Assembly: GCF_005871165.1 (NCBI RefSeq)
Contig: NZ_SWKP01000010.1
Span: 62,001 to 126,000 of the forward strand
Reading direction: 5' to 3'
From: Maricaulis alexandrii
GTDB taxonomy: Bacteria; Pseudomonadota; Alphaproteobacteria; Caulobacterales; Maricaulaceae
Length of the DNA: 64,000 nt
Under the pieces are notes generated by a model. That model was not told the DNA's origin. It did not search any database and was given only the letters and a program-made list of their open reading frames with translations. The position numbers and the translations under genes are program-made. Of this stretch, positions 54,058 to 63,115 are shown in pieces. The number at the start of each line of letters is the position of its first letter. Position 1 is the stretch's first letter.

Positions 54058-54546
54058 ATGAGACATCGCCAAAGCCCCACCCGGGTCGCCACCTTTGTGG
54101 CCGAAGCCGTCAATATTCGTCAGATGCAAACCACGACCGAAGCCCTGCAGCGCAATAACCGCCGCGCCGTGCTCGTGTCCGACCAGCACGCCCTGCTGCG
54201 TGGTTTCAACGGCCCGGCGGAGCTGAACTTTGCGATTGCCGAACTGACCGCGGATGTCGACCCGGCCACGCATGAGGCGCTTGTCCTGATGGATGGCTCC
54301 GACAAGCTCGATGCGAGTGCCCGTGACCTGGCCAAACGCTTCATGGACGCCGGCAAGCCGGTCATCGCCCTGAGTGGTGCGGCCGGACTGGTCTCTGCCC
54401 TGGTCGGCAATGACGCCCCGTCGGCGGATACGGCCTCGGCCCTGATCGACGGTCAGCTTTACCAGGTGACGGATGAGGATGCGGACTGGAAGCTGCTGAC
54501 CGCCGTCAGCGAGCGCCTCGACGCCCAGCAGGCCGTGCACGCCTGA
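54058..54546 (+). CDS. Degenerate DJ-1/PfpI-like protein
   Basis: 162 residues, start MRHRQSPTRVATFVAEAVNI; a start at the next Met (54124) is possible. The part ADVDPATHEALVLMDGSD, LAKRFMDAGKPVIALSGAAG, LVSALVGN resembles the DJ-1/PfpI fold, but the family's nucleophile Cys is replaced in ALSGAAG, so it is unlikely to be an active deglycase or protease. Function unknown, possibly regulatory or stress related. Monocistronic between an AT-rich stretch and a bidirectional terminator. Confidence 0.7.
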   Translation: MRHRQSPTRVATFVAEAVNIRQMQTTTEALQRNNRRAVLVSDQHALLRGFNGPAELNFAIAELTADVDPATHEALVLMDGSDKLDASARDLAKRFMDAGKPVIALSGAAGLVSALVGNDAPSADTASALIDGQLYQVTDEDADWKLLTAVSERLDAQQAVHA

Positions 54547-54581
54547 TTTCGGCCTCCACCGGACGTGATGACAAAAGAAAA

Positions 54582-54610
54582 GGGCGTGCCGGCAACCGGC
54601 ACGCCCTTTT
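54582..54610. terminator. Bidirectional terminator between DJ-1-like and porin genes
   Basis: GGGCGTGCCGG (54582-54592), loop CAA, CCGGCACGCCC (54596-54606), with T-runs on both sides (TTTT at 54607; AAAAGAAAA before 54581). Serves both converging genes. Confidence 0.92.
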
Positions 54611-54634
54611 CCGCCCAATGCGACACTGACAAGG

Positions 54635-55852
54635 TCAGCGCGAATAGCTCAGGATGATCCAGTTCTTGGTTCGATCCGCCGGCGCCGGGGCCACATCCGG
54701 CCCGTCATACTCGGCAAATTGCCAGGACAGCTCGAATCCGCCCGGCAATTCCGCGCTGACGAAAGCATCCCATTCCTCGCCCAGATCGGCGCCCAGCCGT
54801 TCGGACTGGAAATCATGGTAGCGGACCCCCGCTTCCAGTCCGCGGACCCAGCCCGCGTCCCAGCCGAGCCCATAGCTGGCCATGACATTGAAATCCTCGA
54901 CACCGTCAACCGTGCCCTGGCGGCCACCGCCTGAGAAGGCATCGGCCCAGCCCAGCACACCATGGTTCTTGCCCAGCGGGTTGGACACGCCGGTCGAGCC
55001 ATTGCCGTCGACGATGTCGTAGCCGATGGCCAGCTCGGCCCCACCGCGTGACACGGACAGGTCCGTTGAGATCAGGTTGAGATCGAAATCGGTGGTGGCG
55101 GAGCCATAGTCGGACTGATGGGACGCCATGACCGCATAGTCGATCTCATAAGCCCCGCGTTCGACACCGCCATTGATCCGCGTGCCCCAGGTCTGGTTGG
55201 AGCGTTCTTCACGGCCCGGCTCGGTGATATCGATCAGGTAGAGGAAGCCCGAGACACCCAGCGCGTCGGACGCGGTGTAGTGGACGTTGAAGAGGTGGCT
55301 GTCGCTATCCCAGTTGGAGTCATCGCCCGGACCGCGATTGACCTGGTCGTGATAGACATAGGTCGCGCGCCAGTCGCCCCGGGTATAGTCGACACGGAGC
55401 GCGTCGTGGGAGTTCTTGTCCTGACGATGCCCGGCCGAGGCCACGAAGCGACCATCATCGAAGTCCAGATACTGGCGACCGACAGTCACCGAGACATGCT
55501 CATTGAAAGCATAGCTCGCCTGAAGCCGGTTCAACTCGGTGAAGGCCCCATCAGAGATAGAAGTATACTGGCTCAGCCCGTTGAGACCGGAATTATAGTC
55601 ATCATCCCCGTCCAGGGCGACGACGTTTTCGACTTCACCCAGGAAGGTGAACCCGTTCCAGTCCGGCGAACGCCAGCCCAGACGGGTCCGCAGCGTGGTC
55701 GCATCCGCGCCCAGCTTGCCGTCCTGGTCGGCATTCTCGTAGCGCGCCCGCATGTCAAGGAAGACGGTACCGTTTTCGCCATCGGCCAGAGCCGCAGTTG
55801 GCAGGGCCATCATCAGGCCAGCGGTCGCCAGCAGAAGGTTTTTGGGGTTCAT
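54635..55852 (-). CDS. Outer-membrane beta-barrel porin-like protein
   Basis: 405 residues from ATG 55852 (MNPKNLLLATAGLMMALPTA), chosen over the ATG at 55858 because of GGAG spacing. Signal peptide cut near ALA-DGEN. Amphipathic beta-strands with acidic loops (LDMRARYENADQDGKLG, SWQFAEYDGPDV) and a final NWIILSYSR strand are typical of a porin of the alginate-export/OprB type. Substrate unknown. It starts 20 bp after the chemoreceptor stop on the same strand and so is probably its operon partner. Confidence 0.85.
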   Translation of the reverse strand: MNPKNLLLATAGLMMALPTAALADGENGTVFLDMRARYENADQDGKLGADATTLRTRLGWRSPDWNGFTFLGEVENVVALDGDDDYNSGLNGLSQYTSISDGAFTELNRLQASYAFNEHVSVTVGRQYLDFDDGRFVASAGHRQDKNSHDALRVDYTRGDWRATYVYHDQVNRGPGDDSNWDSDSHLFNVHYTASDALGVSGFLYLIDITEPGREERSNQTWGTRINGGVERGAYEIDYAVMASHQSDYGSATTDFDLNLISTDLSVSRGGAELAIGYDIVDGNGSTGVSNPLGKNHGVLGWADAFSGGGRQGTVDGVEDFNVMASYGLGWDAGWVRGLEAGVRYHDFQSERLGADLGEEWDAFVSAELPGGFELSWQFAEYDGPDVAPAPADRTKNWIILSYSR

Positions 55853-55872
55853 GATCATCTCCTGTGGACCTC

Positions 55873-57546
55873 TTAGGCAGCCCGGATGCTGTCGAGGAAT
55901 TGCTCGAATTCGGACTTCCAGGCCTTGTGACGGCTGGACATTTCCGATGCGGCTTCGAGTACGGAACGGGACACGGAATCGGTCTCGCTGGTGAAACCGG
56001 CCACGCGTTCCACATCGTCGGCCGCAGACGTGGTCCCGTCCTGGGCCCGCTGCGCGGACTCGGCAATTTCAGACGTGGCGACACGTTGCTGTTCGATGGC
56101 CGAGGCCGAGGCCACAGCCAGTTCTCCCAGCTGCGTGACGGCTTCCAGCGCCTTGGCGGCAGAGGCCGTACACTGGTCGGTCGCCGACTGGATGCCGGAG
56201 ACGCGTTCTGCGATCTGCTGCGTGGCCTGCGTAGTCTGTTCGGCCAGCGCCTTCACTTCCGATGCGACGACCGCAAAGCCCTTGCCGGCTTCACCGGCCC
56301 GCGCCGCCTCGATGGTGGCGTTGAGCGCCAGAAGGTTGGTCTGGCTGGCAATCGTCTCGATCAGGTCGATGATCTCGCCGATCGCAGAGGCCGACTGGGC
56401 CAGTTCCTGGATCACATCGGCACTGTTGGAGGTTTCCGTGCCGGCCTGTTGCGACAGTTCGCTGGTCCGGGTCACCTGGGTGGAGACTTCACTGATCGAC
56501 GCCGCCAGTTCCTCGGAGGCTGCGGCCACGGCCTGCACGCTCGAGGCGGCATGGCCGGCGGCTTCGCGCGCCGAACCGGACGCGGTCGCGGCTTCACCCG
56601 ATGTCGACTGCATCTGCGAGGCCGACGAAGAGAGTTGTTCCGAAGCCGCCATCACGCTGGCGAGCAATTCGGTCGAGACCCGTTCGAAATGGACAACCGC
56701 GGCTTCGGTGCGGGCTTGGCGCTCGGCTTTGGCCTCGGCTTCGGCCGCCTCGCGAGCCCGCATGTCATCCGCCGCCTTGAGCGCGTCATGAAGCGTCGTG
56801 ATCGAGCGGGCCAGATCACCGAACTCGTCCTTGCGCTCGGTGCCGGGAATGTCCATGCCGCGCTGGCCTTCCGCCAGCGCCCCGACCACCTGCATCACGG
56901 TTTCAAAGGCCGCACGGATAGTGCCGCCAATGACCCGGGTCAGCAGGAAGAGACCGGCCGCCGTCAGCACCACGGCCGCGATCGCGACCCAGAAGGTCAT
57001 GCGCGCCATGTTCTCCAGATCGCCCCAGGCCTGTTCCAGATCCGCACGCGAGCCGTCCCGCACCGTCTCAACGGCCGTGTCGAGATTGTCATCAAACGCA
57101 GCGAGCGCATCGATGAAACGCCCGGTCTCTGCCTCGGACCGGTTGCCCGCATCCGCCGTGTAGTCGCGAACCAAACGATCCAGGTCGGCAAAGTCACGCT
57201 GCATTTGCTGCAGGGTTGCCCGGTATTCGGCCTTGTGCACCGTACTTTCTGCATCGCTCAGCGAAATGCCGAAATCCACCAGATTACCCTCGGCCGCCTC
57301 GACCCGTTCCGGGGTCGGCTGGGCCGCCATGAGATAGGTGTCGCGCAACAGGGAGGCGAGATCCTTCTCGGCCGAGTTGGCTGCCATGAGGCTCATCGTC
57401 GCTTGTCGCGCATCAACTTCGTATTCCGAAGTCACACCCCGGACGATCGTGTTGACGCCGACATAGGCGAGCATGAGCGAGACGGATGCGACGGCAAGCA
57501 GGGTCAGTCGGGCCTTGAGCGACAGGCGGTCGAGGAAGTTGGACAT
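55873..57546 (-). CDS. Methyl-accepting chemotaxis protein
   Basis: 557 residues from ATG 57546 ([20 protein letters not shown]). Membrane helix, periplasmic four-helix ligand domain (about 35-190), second helix ([20 protein letters not shown]), HAMP and a signalling domain with the hairpin tip [20 protein letters not shown], then [20 protein letters not shown]. Ligand unknown. It is immediately upstream of a porin-like gene, so both may handle the same compound. No CheA or CheY gene lies in this window. Confidence 0.95.
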   Translation of the reverse strand: MSNFLDRLSLKARLTLLAVASVSLMLAYVGVNTIVRGVTSEYEVDARQATMSLMAANSAEKDLASLLRDTYLMAAQPTPERVEAAEGNLVDFGISLSDAESTVHKAEYRATLQQMQRDFADLDRLVRDYTADAGNRSEAETGRFIDALAAFDDNLDTAVETVRDGSRADLEQAWGDLENMARMTFWVAIAAVVLTAAGLFLLTRVIGGTIRAAFETVMQVVGALAEGQRGMDIPGTERKDEFGDLARSITTLHDALKAADDMRAREAAEAEAKAERQARTEAAVVHFERVSTELLASVMAASEQLSSSASQMQSTSGEAATASGSAREAAGHAASSVQAVAAASEELAASISEVSTQVTRTSELSQQAGTETSNSADVIQELAQSASAIGEIIDLIETIASQTNLLALNATIEAARAGEAGKGFAVVASEVKALAEQTTQATQQIAERVSGIQSATDQCTASAAKALEAVTQLGELAVASASAIEQQRVATSEIAESAQRAQDGTTSAADDVERVAGFTSETDSVSRSVLEAASEMSSRHKAWKSEFEQFLDSIRAA

Positions 57547-57561
57547 GGGGCTGCCTTTCAA

Positions 57562-58079
57562 TTCACGGGCGCAAATGCGGCCTTCACGTGGTCATCGGCT
57601 GGCAAGCTTAATCATTCCTTTCGACGCTACCTTAGGTAACCCGTTGAAAGCGCATATAATATTGAATTGGCCCCGATAACGCCCGCCGAACAGCGTTCGC
57701 AATTGGCGTAAACCCCTATCGCAACAGGACCTTTCGCCAAACAAGGCTCCTGCGAGGTTTTAGATTATGACTAAAAGGAGATGCGGCGGTGACGTGAACA
57801 CCGCCGCATCCAATTGAAGGACAAGGCTTCCTGGCCTTCAGGAGACGCGCGCCTTACTCGGAGGGATACAAGCCGATTGAAACCGCGCCGCGACCGGGGC
57901 AGGCCCCGGCCACCCCCGTATTCAAGGCGACACGCGCCGGGCTTTCCATGTGATTGCGATCAATTCCCGCTGTTCGCGACCAGCGCCATCCCTGTCGATG
58001 AACGACGCACAAGACACGGCGAGCGCAAGCCGGACCGGCGGTCACACGCGATCCGCAGCAGTATGACTTTGGGAAAAAA
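57562..58079. other. Intergenic stretch between the chemoreceptor and tRNA-Arg
   Basis: About 520 bp. It contains the chemoreceptor promoter region with the palindrome TACCT-T-AGGTA (57628-57638) and an AT-rich -10-like sequence, TATAAT (57655-57660). A perfect hairpin lies at 57780-57810 and a GC hairpin near 57893-57911. No convincing protein gene; open frames over the tRNA are artefacts. Confidence 0.5.
57780..57810. promoter_or_regulatory. Perfect 12-bp hairpin in intergenic region
   Basis: GATGCGGCGGTG (57780-57791), loop ACGTGAA, CACCGCCGCATC (57799-57810). AAAAGGAG precedes it. No T-run follows on either strand. Might be part of a small RNA or a protein site. Confidence 0.5.
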
Positions 58080-58156
58080 TGGCGCACCGGGGAAGATTCG
58101 AACTCCCGACCCCCAGATTCGTAGTCTGGTGCTCTATCCAGCTGAGCTACCGGTGC
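58080..58156 (-). tRNA. tRNA-Arg (anticodon ACG)
   Basis: Cloverleaf on the minus strand: acceptor GCACCGG pairs with CCGGTGC, D arm with AGCTCAGCTGGATAGAGC, anticodon loop CTACGAA, T arm GGTTCGAATCT-like, discriminator G and encoded CCA. T-rich sequence follows. No integrase or att repeat is near. Confidence 0.94.
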
Positions 58157-58270
58157 AGGCCGTAGGCTTCGAGGTCTCAGCCCCGAAGAGGCGCGGAACC
58201 TAACCGCGCCTTTTGAACAAAGCAAGTGCCTGAATGCGGCAAATGCACGCCCTTGTGCAGCGGGGTGAAA

Positions 58271-59269
58271 TCAGGCCCCGTCTTCCTGGCTGCGGGCGGT
58301 GTGAACACCCCGTGCCACGGCGCGGGCCAGCGTGTCGGCGGCAGCATTGCCGAGCTCTGCCAGGGTCAGTTCCGGCGTATCGCCCAGCGGTTCCCGGGCC
58401 GTCGACAGGGCGAAGACGACATCGCCATCAAACGGGGTGTGGATCGGCCTTATGGCCCGGGCCAGACCATCCTGCGCCATGATGGCCAGGCGCTGGGCCT
58501 GGGACGGGGTCAGGCTGGCATTGGTGGCAATCAGGGCGATGGTCGTGTTTTCACGGGCACCCGGATTGACCTTGGCCGCACCCCAGTCACCCGGCGACAT
58601 CTGCCAATCCTGCGGCGGGCGGGCGCCACCGAACTCGGCCTCGATCTCCAGCGGCCAGGACCAGTAAACATCATCGGCCCCCGGCAGGGTCACCGAGCCG
58701 AAGGAATTGACGCAGACCAGCGCGGCCACAGCCAGACCGGAGGGCAGAACCAAAGAAGCTGTCCCGGTGCCGCCCGGATGCGCTCCGGCGCGGGCGCCAT
58801 AGCCGGCGCCCGCTTTGCCCAGCGCGACGGCCTTGCTCGCCATGTCCAGCGCATCTCGGCCCAACTGGCGATAGGGCGGCCGATCACCCCATTGCTTGTC
58901 ACCGCCATTGGCCAGGTCATAGAGGATGGCCGACGGGACCACGGGCGAGGGCGGCACGCCGGGCAAATCCACCAGGGAGAAGCCCTGCCCCCGGGCTCCC
59001 AAGGCCGCGGCCACGCCATCGGCAGCGGCCAACCCGTAGGACGAACCACCGGACAGGACGACCGCATCCACCGCATCGACAAGGGTGTGGGCCGCCAGGG
59101 CATCGGTTTCCCGCGTCCCCGGACCGCCACCCCGGACATCCACGGCGCAGACCGCGCGCGTTTCCGGCAGGATGACCGTGACACCGGTTTTCACGCGCAT
59201 GTCTGCTGCCTGACCGATCAGGAGGCCCTCGATATCGGTCAGACTGTTGGTTTTCCCTGGCGAAGCCAT
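58271..59269 (-). CDS. P1-family peptidase (DmpA/NylC-like)
   Basis: 332 residues from ATG 59269 (MASPGKTNSLTDIEGLLIGQ); GGGGGC ribosome site. Family marks: AVDVRGGGPGTRETDAL, LSGGSSYGLAAADGVAAAL, LPSGLAVAALVCVNSFGS and the self-cleavage site ARENTTIALIATNA, where Asn241-Thr242 should be cut to free the Thr nucleophile. Enzymes of this family hydrolyse N-terminal D- or beta-amino acids or aminohexanoate oligomers. Divergent from gamma-glutamyltransferase, another N-terminal nucleophile hydrolase. The open frame further upstream overlaps that gene and is not used. Confidence 0.92.
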   Translation of the reverse strand: MASPGKTNSLTDIEGLLIGQAADMRVKTGVTVILPETRAVCAVDVRGGGPGTRETDALAAHTLVDAVDAVVLSGGSSYGLAAADGVAAALGARGQGFSLVDLPGVPPSPVVPSAILYDLANGGDKQWGDRPPYRQLGRDALDMASKAVALGKAGAGYGARAGAHPGGTGTASLVLPSGLAVAALVCVNSFGSVTLPGADDVYWSWPLEIEAEFGGARPPQDWQMSPGDWGAAKVNPGARENTTIALIATNASLTPSQAQRLAIMAQDGLARAIRPIHTPFDGDVVFALSTAREPLGDTPELTLAELGNAAADTLARAVARGVHTARSQEDGA

Positions 59270-59294
59270 GCGTGCCCCCTTACCTGATGGACGT

Positions 59295-59311
59295 GTCACG
59301 GCTATCGTGAC
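59295..59311. promoter_or_regulatory. Palindrome between the P1 peptidase and gamma-glutamyltransferase
   Basis: GTCACG-GCTAT-CGTGAC (59295-59311), a perfect 6-bp inverted repeat in the 67-bp divergent gap. Suits a shared operator for the two hydrolases; no regulator gene is adjacent. Confidence 0.5.
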
Positions 59312-59336
59312 GGGAGTTTTTCGAGGGGCAAGTAAC

Positions 59337-61079
59337 ATGCTGCGTAATCTGCTGACGACCACTTTCCTGGCAGCCGGACTGTTCACCGGTGCGTGTTCGG
59401 CGCCCACAGCAGATGAGACCAGCCCGCCGCCCCCGGAGACCAACCCGCCGGCCCCGTCCGGACCGGCCATGGTCTCGGCCGCCAATCCGCTGGCCGTGGA
59501 GGCCGGTCTCGACGTGCTTCGCAATGGCGGAGATGCCGTCGACGCCGCCATCGCCGTCCAAGCCGTACTGGGCCTCGTCGAGCCGCAAAGCTCCGGCCTC
59601 GGCGGTGGGGCCTTCATGCTCTATTACGACGCCCAGAGCGGCGATCTGACCGTGTATGATGGCCGCGAGACGGCACCGGCCAGTGCCAGCCCCGAACTCT
59701 TCATCGGTGAGACCGGCGAGCCCCTGGGCTTCTTCGAGGCGGTCTTCTCGGGTCACTCAGTGGGTGTGCCCGGCGCCATCCCCATGCTGGCCATGGCCCA
59801 TGCCGATCATGGCGAGCTGGCCTGGGCGGAAGGCTTCACCGCGGCCACGGAACTGGCCGAGAACGGGTTCGAAGTCTCACCCCGCCTGGCTGCGCTGATC
59901 GCCGGTGTCGCACCGCGCACCCCGCTGGACGAATGGCCCGCGACCCGCGCCTATTTCTTCACCGAGGACGGAGCGCCCCTGCCCGCCGGTCATCTTCTGC
60001 GCAATCCGGACTATGCCGCCACCACACGGGCGCTGGCGGAGAACCCGCGGGCGCTCCATGAGGGCCCGATTGCCGAAGCCATCATCGAGGCGGTCCAGGC
60101 TGGACCGCGGCCGGGCGGGTTGACCCTGGAGGATCTGGCCAATTACGAGCCGATCCGCCGTGAGGCCCTGTGCCGGGGCTATCGGGAATGGACGGTATGC
60201 GGCGCGCCACCGCCGGCGTCCGGCGGGATCACGGTCAACGAAATCCTCGGCTTGCTGGAACCCTATGAGCTGAGCGCGACCGGGCCGGATACGGCAGAAG
60301 GCTGGCGCCGCTTCATCGAGGCCAGCCGCCTCGCCTATGCCGACCGCGACGCCTATGTCGGGGATGCCGACTTCGCCTTTGTGCCGACCGAAGGCCTGCT
60401 CGATGACAGCTATATCGGCGAGCGCGCCGCACTGATCGACCGGGACACGGCCATCCCGTCCGCCACGCCGGGCACGCCGCCGGGCATTGACGCACCGGGT
60501 CTGGACGCGACACCGGACTCCCCGGGCACCAGCCATTTCGTGATCGTGGACAGTGATGGCGATGTCGTCTCCATGACCACCACCGTGGAAAGCGTGTTCG
60601 GCAGCCATCGCATGGCCGGCGGCTTCCTGCTCAACAACCAGCTGACCGATTTCTCGCGCACGCCCCGCAATGCCGATGGCCAGCTGGTCCCCAACGCCCC
60701 CGATGGCGGCAAGCGTCCGCGCTCTTCCATGTCCCCGACGATTGTCTTCGACAGCGAGGGCGAGTTCGAGCTCGCCACCGGGTCTCCCGGCGGCTCGTCC
60801 ATCATCGGCTATACGGCCAAGACCCTGGTCGGCATGCTGGACTGGGAACTGACCCCGCAGGAGGCCATCGAACTGCCCAATGTCGTCGCACGCGGCGATG
60901 TGGTGCGGATCGAGGATGGCATGTCACCGGATATCCTGGCCGCGCTGACGGCCATGGGTTTCACCATCGATGCCAATCGCGGTGAGATTTCCGGCCTGCA
61001 CATCGTGCGGCGCCTGGACGATGGCAGCCTGATCGGCGGCGCGGATCCGCGCCGGGAAGGGATTGTCGGGGAACCCTAG
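59337..61079 (+). CDS. ggt: Gamma-glutamyltransferase lipoprotein
   Basis: 580 residues from ATG 59337. MLRNLLTTTFLAAGLFTGAC is a lipoprotein signal (Cys20), followed by a Pro-rich linker. GGT motifs: VDAAIAVQAVLGLVEPQSSG, LTVYDGRETAPASAS, and the self-processing PGTSHFVIVD, where Thr398 becomes the N-terminal nucleophile; SMTTTVESVFGSH and GKRPRSSMSPTIV follow. Degrades glutathione and gamma-glutamyl compounds in the periplasm. The frame is open to 59247, but the lipoprotein start is clear (GAGGGGCAAG). Divergent from the P1 peptidase and convergent on accA. Confidence 0.95.
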   Translation: MLRNLLTTTFLAAGLFTGACSAPTADETSPPPPETNPPAPSGPAMVSAANPLAVEAGLDVLRNGGDAVDAAIAVQAVLGLVEPQSSGLGGGAFMLYYDAQSGDLTVYDGRETAPASASPELFIGETGEPLGFFEAVFSGHSVGVPGAIPMLAMAHADHGELAWAEGFTAATELAENGFEVSPRLAALIAGVAPRTPLDEWPATRAYFFTEDGAPLPAGHLLRNPDYAATTRALAENPRALHEGPIAEAIIEAVQAGPRPGGLTLEDLANYEPIRREALCRGYREWTVCGAPPPASGGITVNEILGLLEPYELSATGPDTAEGWRRFIEASRLAYADRDAYVGDADFAFVPTEGLLDDSYIGERAALIDRDTAIPSATPGTPPGIDAPGLDATPDSPGTSHFVIVDSDGDVVSMTTTVESVFGSHRMAGGFLLNNQLTDFSRTPRNADGQLVPNAPDGGKRPRSSMSPTIVFDSEGEFELATGSPGGSSIIGYTAKTLVGMLDWELTPQEAIELPNVVARGDVVRIEDGMSPDILAALTAMGFTIDANRGEISGLHIVRRLDDGSLIGGADPRREGIVGEP

Positions 61080-61097
61080 GAAAGGGGCTGGCGTCGC

Positions 61098-62078
61098 CTA
61101 TTCGGCGGCGTCGAGACGTCCGATGGCCAGGAAACGCTCGCGACGCTGCTGACGCAGTTCGGCGGGCGATTTTCCGTCCAGTGCAATCAGGTGCTGTTCG
61201 ATCGCATTGCCGACGGCCTGCATGGTCTCGGCCGGATGGCGGTGTGCGCCCCCGATCGGCTCGGGGATGGTCTGGTCAACAATCTTGAGCGCCATCAGGT
61301 CCGGTGCGGTCACCTTCATGGCAACAGCTGCATCCTTGGCCCGCGCCGAGTCCTTCCACAGGATGGAGGCACAGCCTTCCGGCGAGATCACCGAATAGAT
61401 CGAGTGTTCCAGCATCATCACGACATTGCCGGAGGCCAGGGCCACGGCTCCGCCGGACCCGCCCTCACCCGTGATCGTGGAGATCAGCGGCGTGCCCAGG
61501 GTCAGGCAGCGCTCGGTGGACCGGGCAATCGCCTCGGACTGACCGCGCTCTTCCGCGCCCAGGCCCGGATAGGCCCCGGCGGTGTCGACAAAGGTCAGGA
61601 CCGGAAGATCAAACTTCTCGGCCATGTCCATCAGGCGGATCGCCTTGCGATAGCCTTCCGGACGCGCCATCCCGAAATTGTGCTTGATGCGGCTTTCCGT
61701 GTCGTGGCCCTTTTCATGGCCGATCACGACCACGGACCGGCCGCGGAACCGGCCAAGGCCACCGACAATCGCGGCGTCCTCGGAGAATCGGCGATCGCCG
61801 CAGAGTTCCTCGAAATCCTCGATCAGCGCTTTCCGGTAGTCGCGGAAATGCGGACGCTCCGGGTGGCGGGCCACCTGCGTCTTGCGCCAGGGATCCAGCT
61901 TTGAATAGAGCGCAGCCAGCTGCTCATTCGCCTTGTGGCGAAGGCGCGCCGTCTCTTCCGCCGTATCCGGCGAGTCATCACCGGATGTGCCTGCCAAGTT
62001 CTCGAGCTCTTCGATCTTGGCTTCCAATTCGGCCAGCGGCCGCTCGAAATCGAGATAGGTACGTGTGGGGTCGGACAT
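61098..62078 (-). CDS. accA: Acetyl-CoA carboxylase carboxyltransferase subunit alpha
   Basis: 326 residues: [84 protein letters not shown] and [15 protein letters not shown], the full carboxyltransferase alpha set. Makes malonyl-CoA for fatty acid synthesis with AccB, AccC and AccD, encoded elsewhere. It follows xerD by 92 bp on the same strand, an order also seen in Caulobacter relatives. Confidence 0.97.
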   Translation of the reverse strand: MSDPTRTYLDFERPLAELEAKIEELENLAGTSGDDSPDTAEETARLRHKANEQLAALYSKLDPWRKTQVARHPERPHFRDYRKALIEDFEELCGDRRFSEDAAIVGGLGRFRGRSVVVIGHEKGHDTESRIKHNFGMARPEGYRKAIRLMDMAEKFDLPVLTFVDTAGAYPGLGAEERGQSEAIARSTERCLTLGTPLISTITGEGGSGGAVALASGNVVMMLEHSIYSVISPEGCASILWKDSARAKDAAVAMKVTAPDLMALKIVDQTIPEPIGGAHRHPAETMQAVGNAIEQHLIALDGKSPAELRQQRRERFLAIGRLDAAE

Positions 62079-62170
62079 GCCCTGCCAACACCTGTGAACA
62101 CTAAAGAGGCGGGCAAACTAGCCAGCCTGCGCCGGGGTCACAAGCCTCGACAACCGTCCTTACGCACACG

Positions 62171-63115
62171 TCAACCCTGGCTACCGGTATCATCACGCCG
62201 GGCCAGCGGGTGTGCATCCTGCACCAGGGCGCGCAATCGCTCTTCCAGCACATGCGTGTAGATCTGCGTTGTCGACACGTCCGCATGCCCCAGCAGGATC
62301 TGCACACTGCGCAAATCCGCGCCCCGGGCGAGCAAGTGGGTGGCGAAGGCGTGGCGCAGGACGTGGGGCGATATCCGCGCCGGATCGAGACCGGCGGCCA
62401 GTGCCAGCTCGCCGAGCAGTTGGGCGAAACGTTCCCGGGTCAGATGACCGGATTTCGCCCGACGCGACGGAAACAGGAAACGGTCCGCCTTGCGCGCATG
62501 GTCCGGGTCCTCCGGCAAATGCTCCGACCGCACGGCCTTGTAGGCCTCCACCGCCTCCAGCGCGCCCGGGGTCAGCGGGACCAGGCGTTCGCGCCCGCCC
62601 TTGCCGGTCACGTGGATACAGCGCTCGGCACGGGCGAAGGCTGTCAGAGGCAGGGACACAAGTTCGGTCACCCGCAATCCGCCCGCATAGAGGATTTCCA
62701 TCAGGGCCTGCATGCGCAGCCCACCCTCACCCTCCATGGCGAAGGCTGCATCGAACAGGGCATCGACATCGGCCTCGCTGAGCACTTTGGGCAGGGCCCG
62801 TCCCCGTTTGGGGGCCTTCAGGGGGGCCGCGGGATTGTCGGACCGCCGGCCATCGGAGAGCAGGAATTTGTAGAAACGCTTGATGGCTGACAGACGCCGG
62901 GCCGCCGTCGAGGCCGCCAGACCATCGCGGGCAAACCCGGCCAGCACGCCTTCCAGATCCGGTGTGGCGGCATCTGCAAGGGAATGACCACCCGCCGCCA
63001 GACGCGTGGCGACATCCTCCAAATCGCGGCGGTAGGCGTCGAGGGTATTCGCAGCGGCACCGCGCTCAGCGGCCATCATGTCCAGGAAGAGGGCAATCTC
63101 CCGGTGCGCGGTCAC
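62171..63115 (-). CDS. xerD: Tyrosine recombinase XerD
   Basis: 314 residues. N-terminal core-binding SAM-like domain (about 1-95) and catalytic domain with Arg in LYAGGLRVTELVSL, Lys region VTGKGGRERLVPL, HVLRHAFATHLLARG (His-x-x-Arg) and the Tyr nucleophile in LLGHADVSTTQIYTHV. The housekeeping form resolves chromosome dimers at dif with XerC and FtsK; the conserved neighbours (accA) favour this over an element integrase. Start overlaps the end of the upstream unknown gene by 4 bp. Confidence 0.93.
   Translation of the reverse strand: MTAHREIALFLDMMAAERGAAANTLDAYRRDLEDVATRLAAGGHSLADAATPDLEGVLAGFARDGLAASTAARRLSAIKRFYKFLLSDGRRSDNPAAPLKAPKRGRALPKVLSEADVDALFDAAFAMEGEGGLRMQALMEILYAGGLRVTELVSLPLTAFARAERCIHVTGKGGRERLVPLTPGALEAVEAYKAVRSEHLPEDPDHARKADRFLFPSRRAKSGHLTRERFAQLLGELALAAGLDPARISPHVLRHAFATHLLARGADLRSVQILLGHADVSTTQIYTHVLEERLRALVQDAHPLARRDDTGSQG

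Noticed and set aside
57814-58225. Open frames over tRNA-Arg on both strands
   Set aside because: Peptides such as APVAQLDRAPDYESGGREFE and GKIRTPDPQIRSLVLYPAEL are well-known false proteins that come from translating tRNA genes.
62171-63115. The tyrosine recombinase as an integrase of a mobile element
   Set aside because: No att repeats, tRNA target or cargo genes adjoin it, and its neighbour accA is housekeeping, so XerD is the better call.
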